A model generated the notes under the pieces. The model was not told where the DNA came from. It worked only from the letters and a program-made list of their open reading frames with translations, and searched no databases. The translations under genes were made by a program, and so were the position numbers. Shown here piece after piece: positions 1 through 6,251 of a stretch of DNA of 6,680 nucleotides (position 1 is its first letter; each line of letters starts with the position of its first letter). Source of the DNA: an uncultured bacterium (GTDB lineage Bacteria > Bacteroidota > Bacteroidia > Bacteroidales > Bacteroidaceae); NCBI GenBank assembly GCA_905215655.1, contig CAJMQT010000103.1, forward strand, positions 1 through 6,680, in the 5' to 3' direction.

Positions 1-20
1 GTAAAAGACCGCCTTTTACA
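1..20. repeat. Single copy of the 22-bp palindromic repeat family, at the window edge
   Basis: On the plus strand GTAAAAG and CTTTTAC form a perfect 7-bp inverted repeat around ACCGC. Read on the minus strand, the 20 bases match the unit of the 3261-3354 array at 18 of 20 positions, with the same GCGGTC core. The copy starts 16 bases past the plsC stop codon and may continue outside the window. Transcribed with plsC it would fold into an A/U-rich hairpin, so it could also act as a weak 3'-end structure. No T-tract is visible because the sequence ends. Confidence 0.6.
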
Positions 21-35
21 AGTCTGACAATTATC

Positions 36-758
36 TCATTTCAGACCCCTTTCTATTTCTTGGTAGCTCAGCTCCATTGTTTTCTTGATATTTTCCGCAC
101 CTTTTGTTTCGGGATATATCGGTTTATGGATGGTTAGTGTCAACGGGCGGCGCTTTATCGAGTACCATTTTGCCGTGCGGGGCATGATGTCGAACGAGCC
201 GTTGATGGTCATAGGCACCACGGGCAGCTGCAACTCGTCGGCAAGCATGTAGGCGCCGCGCTTGAAGGCGCCCATCTTTCCCGTGAAGGTACGCCTTCCT
301 TCGGGAAACACTACAAGACTCATGCCGTCTCGAAGTGTGTGCCGCGCCTTGTCGTAGGTCTTCTTTACCTTGCCGGCGCTGCTCTTGTCGACGAATATCT
401 GGTGGGACATCTCGCATGCTATGCCTACGAACGGCATCTTGCGCAGCTCTTGTTTCATCATCCATTTGAAGTTGCGCCCAAGATGACCGAAGATAAGGAA
501 TATGTCGAACGAGCCTTGGTGGTTGCTCACAAAGACGTATGACTCGTTGTCTTTGAGATTTTCCCGCCCTGTAACCTTAACCTTGATAAGCAGCACTTTC
601 AGTATCGACGCCGCCCAAAGTTTGCCGGGATAATAGCCCCAAAAGTGCCCGTTGCCGATCATGCAGCCGATGCTTGTTGTTAAGGATGTGATTATCGTAA
701 GGATAATTATTATCGGAAAAGCGATGCAGAGTTTGTAAATAAGGTAAAGAAATTTCAT
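36..758 (-). CDS. plsC: 1-acyl-sn-glycerol-3-phosphate acyltransferase family protein (PlsC-type)
   Basis: This 240-residue protein belongs to the PlsC/LPLAT family, which transfers an acyl chain to the sn-2 position of lysophosphatidic acid at the inner membrane during phospholipid synthesis. Visible signs are a hydrophobic N-terminal anchor (about residues 10-32), the catalytic HX4D motif as NHQGSFD (His80, Asp85), a block II region around KQELRKMPFVG (103-112), the substrate-binding FPEGRR motif (151-156) and the VPMTINGS block (181-188). Length is normal for the family. ATG at 758 is the natural start because the membrane anchor follows at once; no clear Shine-Dalgarno is seen, as usual in Bacteroidota. 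It lies 79 bases downstream of the glycosyltransferase and is probably the last gene of the ugd operon. The acceptor need not be lysophosphatidic acid: relatives acylate ornithine lipids or glycolipids, and the sugar-gene context leaves this open. Confidence 0.9.
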   Translation of the reverse strand: MKFLYLIYKLCIAFPIIIILTIITSLTTSIGCMIGNGHFWGYYPGKLWAASILKVLLIKVKVTGRENLKDNESYVFVSNHQGSFDIFLIFGHLGRNFKWMMKQELRKMPFVGIACEMSHQIFVDKSSAGKVKKTYDKARHTLRDGMSLVVFPEGRRTFTGKMGAFKRGAYMLADELQLPVVPMTINGSFDIMPRTAKWYSIKRRPLTLTIHKPIYPETKGAENIKKTMELSYQEIERGLK

Positions 759-837
759 GTCCGAGACTTTTTACGCTCCATTCTGGGGTAGGGCGCGGTT
801 AGACAAAGTTTATTGGATAGCCGTTTTTTATGCGTGT

Positions 838-1593
838 TCAGGCTTTCGGCTTGGGATATTTCCTTGTCCAGCCGTCCCAGCGCAGCCGCATGACGCCGAA
901 CAGGGCCTCGCCGAATATTCCGCCGCTCATCTTCGACGTGCCTTCGCGACGGTTGACAAAGATTACCGGCACCTCTTTTATCTTGAAGCCGATTTTATAC
1001 GCCGTGTACTTCATTTCTATCTGGAAGGCGTAGCCTTTGAAACGTATCTTGTCGAGTTCCATCGTAGAGAGCACTCTGCGACGGTAGCATTTAAAGCCCG
1101 CCGTGGTGTCGTGAACCTTGAAACCGGTGACCAGCCGCACGTATTTTGATGCGAAATAGCTCATCAGGACGCGACCGATGGGCCAGTTTACAACGTTCAC
1201 CCCGCTGATGTAGCGCGAGCCGACAGCCACGTCGTAACCCTCGTCGTGGCAGGCGGAGTAGAGCCGAGGCAGGTCGTTGGGGTCGTGACTGAAATCGGCA
1301 TCCATCTCGAAAATATATTCGTAATCATGTTCCAGCGCCCATTTGAAGCCCGTTATGTAAGCCGTTCCGAGACCTAATTTGCCGCTGCGCTCGATAAGGA
1401 ACAGTCTGTCGGCAAACTCGTCGCCCATCAGTCGTTTTACTATCGACGCCGTGCCGTCGGGCGAGCCGTCGTCGATAACCAGAATATGAAAGCACTTTTC
1501 GAGCGAGAACACGGCACGGATAATCTTCTCCATGTTCTCCTTCTCGTTGTAAGTGGGAATTATTACGATGCTGTCGCTCTTGATGTCTGCCAT
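838..1593 (-). CDS. Polyprenol-phosphate mannosyltransferase-like GT2 glycosyltransferase (DPM1-like)
   Basis: This 251-residue GT-A fold enzyme of glycosyltransferase family 2 resembles dolichyl/polyprenyl-phosphate mannose synthases, which move a hexose from a nucleotide sugar (usually GDP-mannose) to a lipid phosphate carrier on the cytoplasmic face of the membrane. Seen in order: IPTYNEKEN (residues 12-20), the nucleotide-binding VIDDGSPDGT (39-48), the metal-binding DAD followed by FSHDP (98-105), VGSRY (124-128), DTTAGFKCY (162-170) and the RREGTSKMS loop (215-223) typical of DPM1-like enzymes. No C-terminal membrane segments are present, so it is the short soluble type. The ATG lies 10 bases after the ugd stop, which strongly suggests co-transcription. 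The donor could be GDP-mannose or UDP-glucose; the sequence alone does not settle it. Confidence 0.88.
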   Translation of the reverse strand: MADIKSDSIVIIPTYNEKENMEKIIRAVFSLEKCFHILVIDDGSPDGTASIVKRLMGDEFADRLFLIERSGKLGLGTAYITGFKWALEHDYEYIFEMDADFSHDPNDLPRLYSACHDEGYDVAVGSRYISGVNVVNWPIGRVLMSYFASKYVRLVTGFKVHDTTAGFKCYRRRVLSTMELDKIRFKGYAFQIEMKYTAYKIGFKIKEVPVIFVNRREGTSKMSGGIFGEALFGVMRLRWDGWTRKYPKPKA

Positions 1594-1603
1594 AATTTTG
1601 ATA

Positions 1604-2941
1604 TTAATCTCTTCTGAAAATGTCTCTTGTGTAAACTTTTTCTTTCACGTCGTCGAGACATGCGTCGTAGCGGTTGGCTATGATTGCCTGACTCTGTGAC
1701 TTGAAGTCGTCGAGGTTGTTTACCACTTTGCTGCCGAAGAATGTCGTTCCGTCTTCCAGCGTAGGTTCGTAGATTATCACTTCGGCGCCCTTGGCCTTGA
1801 CGCGTTTCATCACGCCCTGAATGCTCGACTGGCGGAAGTTGTCGCTGTTCGACTTCATTGTCAGTCGGTAAACGCCAATCACGCATCTCATCTCTTTCGC
1901 CGGATTGAATCCTCCGCCGTCGCAGTAGTCGTAGTATCCGGCGGTGTGCAGCACGCGGTCGGCAATGAAATCTTTTCTCGTGCGGTTGCTTTCAACGATT
2001 GCCTGGATGAGGTTTTCGGGCACGTCGGCATAGTTGGCAAGCAGCTGTTTGGTGTCTTTCGGCAGACAGTAGCCGCCGTAACCGAATGACGGATTGTTGT
2101 AATGAGTGCCAATTCTCGGGTCAAGACTTACGCCGTTGATTATCGCCTGTGTGTCGAGACCTTTCAGCTCGGCGTAGGTGTCAAGCTCGTTGAAGTAGCT
2201 TACGCGCAGGGCAAGGTAGGTGTTGGCAAAAAGCTTTACCGCCTCCGCCTCTTTCAAGCCCATGAACAGCGTGTCGATGTCTTCCTTGATGGCGCCCTCT
2301 TGCAGCAGCGCGGCAAAGGTGTGGGCAGCCTCTTCAAGCTTTGGCACGTCGGCAATGGCGCGTATCGCGGCATTCTCGGCGGCAAACCGCTCGTCGTTGA
2401 TTATCTTCGGGAAACCTACGATGATGCGGCTGGGATAAAGATTGTCGTAAAGTGCCTTGCTCTCGCGCAGGAATTCGGGCGAGAAGAGCAGGTTGAAGGT
2501 CTTGCCGTTGAGTGCCGGCGTGTTCTTGAACTTCTCCGCATACTTTACGTAAAGGCTGCGGCAGTAGCCCACGGGGATGGTGCTTTTGATTATCATCACC
2601 GCCTCCGGATTTACTTCGAGCACGAGGTCGATAACCTCTTCTACGTGACTGGTGTCGAAATAATTCTTCACCGGGTCATAGTTTGTCGGTGCGGCTATCA
2701 CCACGAAGTCGGCTTTGCCGTAAGCGTCGGCGCCGTCGAGCGTGGCTGTAAGGTCAAGATCTTTTTCGGCGAGATATTTTTCGATGTAATCATCCTGTAT
2801 CGGTGAAATCTTGTTATTCAGCTTTTCAACCTTTTCAGGAATGACATCCACCGCATAGACCTTATGGTGCTGCGACAAGAGAGTGGCTATCGAAAGTCCG
2901 ACATAGCCTGTTCCGGCAACGGCAATAGTGATTTCTTTCAT
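1604..2941 (-). CDS. ugd: UDP-glucose 6-dehydrogenase / nucleotide-sugar dehydrogenase
   Basis: This 445-residue member of the UDP-glucose/GDP-mannose dehydrogenase family oxidises the C6 hydroxyl of a nucleotide sugar to a carboxylate in two NAD+-dependent steps, most likely UDP-glucose to UDP-glucuronate. The N-terminal Rossmann domain shows GTGYVG (residues 10-15). The substrate domain shows SPEFLRE (154-160) and the Lys236/Asn240 segment (EAVKLFAN). The catalytic cysteine is Cys292 in YGGYCLPKD, with Lys296 nearby. The C-terminal domain carries GVYRLTMKSNSDNFR (356-370) and YEP (391-393). It most resembles the Escherichia/Klebsiella Ugd subgroup but is longer than the roughly 390 residues usual there, through extra segments near 135-150, 200-230 and 332-350. 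ATG at 2941 starts right before the dinucleotide-binding strand. It is the first gene of the probable ugd-GT2-plsC operon; the leader holds an inverted repeat and a candidate promoter. UDP-glucuronate feeds capsule, exopolysaccharide and glycoconjugate synthesis. Confidence 0.92.
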   Translation of the reverse strand: MKEITIAVAGTGYVGLSIATLLSQHHKVYAVDVIPEKVEKLNNKISPIQDDYIEKYLAEKDLDLTATLDGADAYGKADFVVIAAPTNYDPVKNYFDTSHVEEVIDLVLEVNPEAVMIIKSTIPVGYCRSLYVKYAEKFKNTPALNGKTFNLLFSPEFLRESKALYDNLYPSRIIVGFPKIINDERFAAENAAIRAIADVPKLEEAAHTFAALLQEGAIKEDIDTLFMGLKEAEAVKLFANTYLALRVSYFNELDTYAELKGLDTQAIINGVSLDPRIGTHYNNPSFGYGGYCLPKDTKQLLANYADVPENLIQAIVESNRTRKDFIADRVLHTAGYYDYCDGGGFNPAKEMRCVIGVYRLTMKSNSDNFRQSSIQGVMKRVKAKGAEVIIYEPTLEDGTTFFGSKVVNNLDDFKSQSQAIIANRYDACLDDVKEKVYTRDIFRRD

Positions 2942-2963
2942 GTTTGTGTTGTATTAATTTTAT

Positions 2964-3014
2964 GATGAACGGTCGTTCGGCCCAATACTTCTGACGCTTG
3001 CCGCACCGTTCATC
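2964..3014 (-). promoter_or_regulatory. Perfect 10-bp inverted repeat in the ugd leader
   Basis: The arms GATGAACGGT (2964-2973) and ACCGTTCATC (3005-3014) are exact reverse complements separated by 31 bases. Within that loop, in the direction of ugd, a CGGC and a GCCG can pair as a second short helix. The element ends 22 bases before the ugd ATG and lies downstream of the candidate -7 box, so it would sit in the mRNA leader. After the stem comes A/T-rich sequence with no run of T, so it does not look like a terminator. It could be a translational control element, an RNA-stability hairpin or a protein-binding palindrome. I do not recognise it as a named RNA family. Confidence 0.5.
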
Positions 3015-3045
3015 GGTTACATTTTACAGAGATTTATTTACGTGG

Positions 3046-3053
3046 CAAATATA
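3046..3053 (-). promoter_or_regulatory. Candidate Bacteroidota -7 box for the ugd operon
   Basis: On the minus strand the bases read TATATTTG, an exact match to the TAnnTTTG -7 element of primary-sigma promoters in Bacteroidota. It would start transcription near 3039, giving a leader of about 100 nt that contains the 2964-3014 inverted repeat. The -33 partner is weak: a TTTTG lies only 14 bases upstream, and no TTTG sits at the usual 19-21 base spacing. The call therefore rests on the -7 box and the position alone. Confidence 0.4.
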
Positions 3054-3260
3054 CAAAAAACCGTAGACAAAAGCATTATGACTGTTATGTTTTTCCTTAT
3101 TTATATGAAAATTACGGTGCTTTGATGGCTGTTTGGCAAGACTTTCAATATTTTTAAATAATGTAGGTGCGGTTCGGAAAAGCTTAAACAAGTTTGGCTT
3201 TTCGCTCACCTTTCACTATATTTAAATAAAACAGGATGCGTCTCGGCAATAAAATCATAT

Positions 3261-3354
3261 CTTTTACATTCCAATAGATAACCTTTTGCAATGTAAAATG
3301 CGGTCTTTTGCAATGTAAAATGCGGTCTTTTATAAAGTAAAATACGGTCTTTTG
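3261..3354. repeat. 22-bp tandem array of palindromic units (about four units)
   Basis: The units begin at 3261, 3283, 3305 and 3327, each 22 bp, with a partial start at 3349. Each is a 15-nt near-palindrome (TTTTGCAATGTAAAA) plus a 7-nt core (TGCGGTC). Units two and three are identical, unit four is diverged (TTTTATAAAGTAAAA, TACGGTC), and unit one keeps mainly the first half (CTTTTACATT). Because arms of the TTTTrCA/TGyAAAA type alternate, the array is dyad-symmetric about two sets of centres. The 22-bp period is close to two turns of the helix, so bound proteins would lie on one face. It lies about 210 bp upstream of the candidate ugd promoter. A further copy is at 1-20. There are no unique spacers, so it is not a CRISPR array. 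Confidence 0.85.
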
Positions 3355-3680
3355 GTGAACTGAATGTTTTTAAAAAGCAATGTGGTATTTTTCCGGTACT
3401 CCTTAACTTCAAAAAAAATATTTTTCCAAATCGTGTTTCACACCTTCACGGGCGTGTAAGTCGTTGTGTGACAGTAAGATGCGGTGAATGTATGCGGCTC
3501 CGCCGTGCGTGCGTTTGTGTATAGTGTTTTTCATCCTTCACGGTAAAGTGCATGTAGACAGCTTGTTACGGTGAAACATGGTTTGGGTAAACTGTAATCG
3601 GTTATGAAAAATTGAAAGGTTGAAAGATCAATTTTTCAATTTTTAATGGTCCCGGACAGAAATAGAATTTAAACAAAAGC
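3355..3680. other. Noncoding intergenic stretch with short repeats
   Basis: I see no convincing gene here on either strand. It contains a 9-bp direct repeat CCTTCACGG (3443-3451 and 3535-3543), a one-mismatch inverted pair TTCACGGTAA/TTACGGTGAA (3537-3546 and 3566-3575), and the A/T-rich inverted repeat described separately. It lies between the terminator of the sigma operon and the repeat array upstream of ugd. Confidence 0.6.
3605..3638. repeat. 11-bp perfect A/T-rich inverted repeat
   Basis: TGAAAAATTGA (3605-3615) and TCAATTTTTCA (3628-3638) are exact reverse complements around a 12-base loop, and the loop region repeats TTGAAAG twice in an 8-base step. On the plus strand a run of five T follows at 3640-3644, giving terminator-like form, but no plus-strand gene lies upstream. 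On the minus strand it could be a backup 3' structure about 40 bases beyond the 3681-3712 terminator. Confidence 0.55.
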
Positions 3681-3712
3681 GTGCTGCCGACGGAATGAAC
3701 CGTCGGCAGCAC
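3681..3712 (-). terminator. Intrinsic terminator of the sigma / anti-sigma / exported-protein operon
   Basis: GTGCTGCCGACGG (3681-3693) pairs perfectly over 13 bp with 3700-3712 around a 6-base loop. On the minus strand the hairpin is followed by GCTTTTGTTT, a T-rich tail that fits transcription from the gene ending at 3835. On the plus strand the flank is A-rich, so the direction is clear. It lies 122 bases past the stop codon. Confidence 0.85.
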
Positions 3713-3834
3713 AGAAATAAAATTCATTTATAAGAGAGTTTTTTATGTTTTTGTCTGATTGTTGTTTGTGTTGCTTTATATGGATGTTTTGAAAGCAAAG
3801 CGGTTTTATTTCTACATTGCCTGATAATGAAAAA

Positions 3835-4809
3835 CTATTCCCACTCCTTCAAACTCTTGTTGATTATTTTGACGGTTCGGTTCACGATATTGTTCTTGAT
3901 TTTGTTTTCCTCGTTTTTGCTCTCTTTCAGCGCTACGACCGACTCCTTTAATATGCCTTTAATAAATTTGTTGCCGTACGGCTGTGGCAGTTCTTTCAGC
4001 GTTTCGATGCACATCTCCTTCTCTCCTTTGCTCAGAAGGTAACCATAATTGCGGCACAGGGAGAGTATCTTGTTGGTTATTCCGATTACGAGGCTCTCTT
4101 CGGTGACGATGTTACGCACTTTGTCTTTGTATAAACTTGTTAGATTGCCGAACCTCTGTAAGAAATCGACGTCTGACGAAATGCTGCTTGTGTAAGTCTT
4201 TATTATCGTGCCGTTGCTGTCGGTGCCGATGTTGGTTACTTCAATGTCGTTCTGTGTGAGCCCCATTTTCTGATAACGCATCTGCTCCTCGCGTGCCGGG
4301 TCTTTGCCGTAGATGATGTTGAGAGAGCCGCAGAGGCGGTTCTTGCTCTTGTCGACATACCACACCAAGCCATAGCTGTAACGCATCAGGCTGTCACGGG
4401 TGTCGCGGACAAGCATGACCATGTAATTGCGGTTGCTGTGTGTGCCGAAGAGCACGTTCTTCTGGTTGCGGGCTCCATAAGCTACTTTTATTTGATTGAT
4501 AGAATAGCTTTCGGCACTTCTTACCATTACTTTGTAAGCCTTGTTGATGTCTTTGTTGAAGGCGTTACGCAGCTTGTCAATCTCCTTGTCCTTGCTGGTG
4601 GGCATGTCGAATACATGCGAGTAATAGTAGGTTTGCACGCCTTCGTTTCCGTCGATACCCTCCGAGAATATGTTGGTGCGTATGTATTCGCTGTTGCTCT
4701 TGCTGGTCAGAAAGTCGTCGAAAGCCTTTTTCAGGTTTTCCTGAGCATGTAAACCGGCGGGTATAAAGACGCATGCCGAAATGAGAAATATAATCTTTTT
4801 CATATTCAT
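3835..4809 (-). CDS. Exported protein of unknown function, third gene of the ECF sigma operon
   Basis: I do not recognise the family. The protein begins with a clear signal peptide: a Lys pair, a hydrophobic core (IIFLISACVFIPAG) and a likely signal peptidase I site after LHA, before QEN, about residue 22. The mature part is about 300 residues, mostly hydrophilic. It has mixed alpha/beta character in the middle (NYMVMLVRD and YSYGLVWYVD look like strands) and a lysine-rich helical C-terminus ending KSLKEWE. There is no lipobox, later membrane span or C-terminal sorting motif, so it is probably periplasmic or loosely surface-associated. The reading frame is open up to 4863, but I take ATG 4809 because the signal peptide follows within three codons; ATG 4803 is nearly as good. 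It starts 13 bases after the anti-sigma stop, so it is most likely co-expressed and may sense, or respond to, whatever the sigma pair monitors. Confidence 0.8.
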   Translation of the reverse strand: MNMKKIIFLISACVFIPAGLHAQENLKKAFDDFLTSKSNSEYIRTNIFSEGIDGNEGVQTYYYSHVFDMPTSKDKEIDKLRNAFNKDINKAYKVMVRSAESYSINQIKVAYGARNQKNVLFGTHSNRNYMVMLVRDTRDSLMRYSYGLVWYVDKSKNRLCGSLNIIYGKDPAREEQMRYQKMGLTQNDIEVTNIGTDSNGTIIKTYTSSISSDVDFLQRFGNLTSLYKDKVRNIVTEESLVIGITNKILSLCRNYGYLLSKGEKEMCIETLKELPQPYGNKFIKGILKESVVALKESKNEENKIKNNIVNRTVKIINKSLKEWE

Positions 4810-4822
4810 AAGTTTTATTTTT

Positions 4823-5473
4823 TTACCAATAAATGTCTTCTTCCGTTGTCGCCTCGACTTCATAATCGGCGGTGGCTATCATGTTGCCGAGTTCTATTTC
4901 AGACTGTTCATACTGCATCCTGACAGTCTGCAAATATTCTTCCTGCTGCCGGTAAATGCGTTGCAGCTCTATCTCTGCCTGCATGTCGGCTTCGCGGAGC
5001 AGAGAGTTTTGCTCGTTCATGGCGTAATAAACCTTTGGCGGCGCAGGGCTGTCGAGGTGTATTTTAGGTGTCGAGCGCCTTACCTTCTTTATCGGTCTGA
5101 CCATTTTTGTCGTGTCGGCAACCGCCGAGTCGATTGGGACGACGAGCACCTTTTCCGCCTTCTTCGCTATAACGCCGGTTTGTGTCGCCGTCGTTTCAAC
5201 CGTCGATTTCGGCAAGACGCTTATCAGGACGAGTGCAACGGCGGCAGCGGTAACGGCAAGTGCCACGATAAGTCGCCACGGCTTCGCTTTATGTTGAGGC
5301 TTTTCTCCGTCCATAGGCATGCCCTCGTCAAACCAAGCAAACATGTCTTTGTACGCCCCGTATTCGTCGTCGACGTCGTGGGTGCGGAAGTATTCGGCAA
5401 GCTCTTGCTCCTCGTCGACCGACGTCTGTCCGTCCATGAAACGCTGCAAAAGTATTTTTATCTCCTTATCCAT
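4823..5473 (-). CDS. Single-span anti-sigma-factor-like membrane protein
   Basis: This 216-residue protein has the build of Bacteroidales anti-sigma proteins. The cytosolic N-terminal region (1-62) begins with LLQRFMDGQTSVDEEQELAEYFR, which fits the short helical sigma-binding segment seen in such proteins. A single membrane span follows at about 67-87 after the basic HKAKPWR, so the C-terminus should be periplasmic. The periplasmic part has a Thr/Ala/Lys-rich linker, a proline-containing basic stretch (about 126-148) and a Glu/Gln-rich segment (about 152-198) likely to form a coiled coil. I see no CHCC zinc motif and no FecR domain, so it is neither a classical ZAS nor a FecR protein. Its ATG overlaps the sigma stop codon by one base (TAATG), which implies translational coupling and a fixed ratio to the sigma factor. 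Anti-sigma function is inferred from position and architecture. Confidence 0.8.
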   Translation of the reverse strand: MDKEIKILLQRFMDGQTSVDEEQELAEYFRTHDVDDEYGAYKDMFAWFDEGMPMDGEKPQHKAKPWRLIVALAVTAAAVALVLISVLPKSTVETTATQTGVIAKKAEKVLVVPIDSAVADTTKMVRPIKKVRRSTPKIHLDSPAPPKVYYAMNEQNSLLREADMQAEIELQRIYRQQEEYLQTVRMQYEQSEIELGNMIATADYEVEATTEEDIYW

Positions 5474-5973
5474 TATCGTCTTGTCCTTTCTTTAAACTCG
5501 TTAAGTATCTTCGTTCTTGCTCTTGAAAGCATCGTCGCTACCGATGCCTTCTCTATTCCGAGCATTCGTGCGATCTCTTCGTTTGTCTTACGCTCCACCT
5601 GTCGCAGCCGTAATATCTGATATTCGGCGGGTGGCAGCGCCTCGATGCGGCGTAACAGCCACTCTTCGTTCTCGCTGATTTCATATCTGACGTCGGGCGT
5701 CGGCTCTTTCTCGTCGATTATGTTGCGCTGCTCGTCGAGCCTGGTCGTGTGCCGTTTGCGGTACTCGTCGATGGCGAGATTTCGTGCTATTCGTGCCGCC
5801 AACTTTTCCGCCGCCGTACAATCGCCGATGTCTGCGTGCAGAGTCCACAGTCTCAGCATTGCCTCTTGCGCTATGTCCTCCGCCTTGTCGGTATCCGACA
5901 CGACGGCAAGAGCCACGCCCGCGGCTTTAATTCTGATTTTTGTTGCTATATGTTCGAACTCTGCTTGCTCCAT
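5473..5973 (-). CDS. ECF-type RNA polymerase sigma factor (sigma-70 family)
   Basis: This 166-residue protein has only regions 2 and 4, as in ECF sigma factors that direct RNA polymerase to a small envelope- or stress-related regulon. Region 2 spans about residues 5-77 and includes DTDKAEDIAQEAMLRLW, the core-binding and -10 recognition segment, then RIARNLAIDEYRK. Region 4 is about 106-158: LPPAEYQILRLRQVERKTNEEIARMLGI, followed by the helix-turn-helix recognition helix KASVATMLSRARTKI. A longer reading with a TTG start at 6018 is possible and would add 15 residues. I prefer ATG 5973 because related proteins start just before the (E)FEHIA-like segment and the added residues look uncharacteristic. 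Such pairs commonly activate their own operon, but I find no clear promoter in front of it. The target genes cannot be read from this window. Confidence 0.92.
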   Translation of the reverse strand: MEQAEFEHIATKIRIKAAGVALAVVSDTDKAEDIAQEAMLRLWTLHADIGDCTAAEKLAARIARNLAIDEYRKRHTTRLDEQRNIIDEKEPTPDVRYEISENEEWLLRRIEALPPAEYQILRLRQVERKTNEEIARMLGIEKASVATMLSRARTKILNEFKERTRR

Positions 5974-6251
5974 AAAATCGTTTCTGTAATATAAACGTTC
6001 CGTTTCTTCGAATATCAACCCCGGTTAATATTATTTAACTATTTACTGCTTCGATTATCAGTTGAACGGAAAAAACAGACAAATGTTTGGTCTTTCAGAA
6101 GTTAAGGCGTAAAAGAAGTTATTACTCTGTTGAAGAATTAACACAAATCATTACCAATCATCTTGTTTGAGCTTGTTTGTATATTCCGCAAACCTATTTT
6201 GCCAAGAGCTCATGTTTTTGTCAGGCAGGTTAAGGAAAGGCAGGCAAAAAA
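5974..6251. other. Intergenic region upstream of the ECF sigma gene
   Basis: No convincing gene is present on either strand. It must hold the promoter of the sigma operon, but I find no full TAnnTTTG box on the minus strand at a sensible distance. A TTTG at 6081-6084 with nothing matching downstream is not enough to call. Absence of a primary-type promoter would fit autoregulation by the ECF factor itself, which is inference. Confidence 0.5.

Noticed and set aside
759..837. Internal promoter for plsC
   Set aside because: The minus strand holds AAACTTTG near 805, one base off TAnnTTTG, but no -33 partner is seen, so it is not strong enough to call.
2102..2806. 234-codon plus-strand reading frame
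   Set aside because: It lies fully antisense to ugd, whose conserved motifs are unambiguous, so it is a shadow frame.
3024..3209. Minus-strand reading frame of 61 codons between the array and ugd
   Set aside because: It needs a GTG start, its A/T-rich composition matches the noncoding surroundings, it has no recognisable motif, and it overlaps the candidate ugd promoter.
3261..3354. CRISPR array
   Set aside because: The units are contiguous with no unique spacers, and no cas genes are present.
3206..3412. Minus-strand reading frame of 68 codons across the 22-bp array
   Set aside because: It needs a TTG start, and a third of it is translation of the repeat. The 22-bp period is not a multiple of three, so the repeat is not a coding repeat.
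4810..4863. N-terminal extension of the exported protein from 4863
   Set aside because: It would place a highly basic stretch before the signal peptide and overlap the anti-sigma gene by 41 bases. ATG 4809 gives a normal signal peptide.
4781..5620. 279-codon plus-strand reading frame
   Set aside because: It is antisense to the anti-sigma and sigma genes, arginine- and cysteine-rich in an artificial way, and without family features.
5974..6018. N-terminal extension of the sigma factor from a TTG at 6018
   Set aside because: The extra 15 residues do not resemble the family, and an ATG is available at the expected place (5973).
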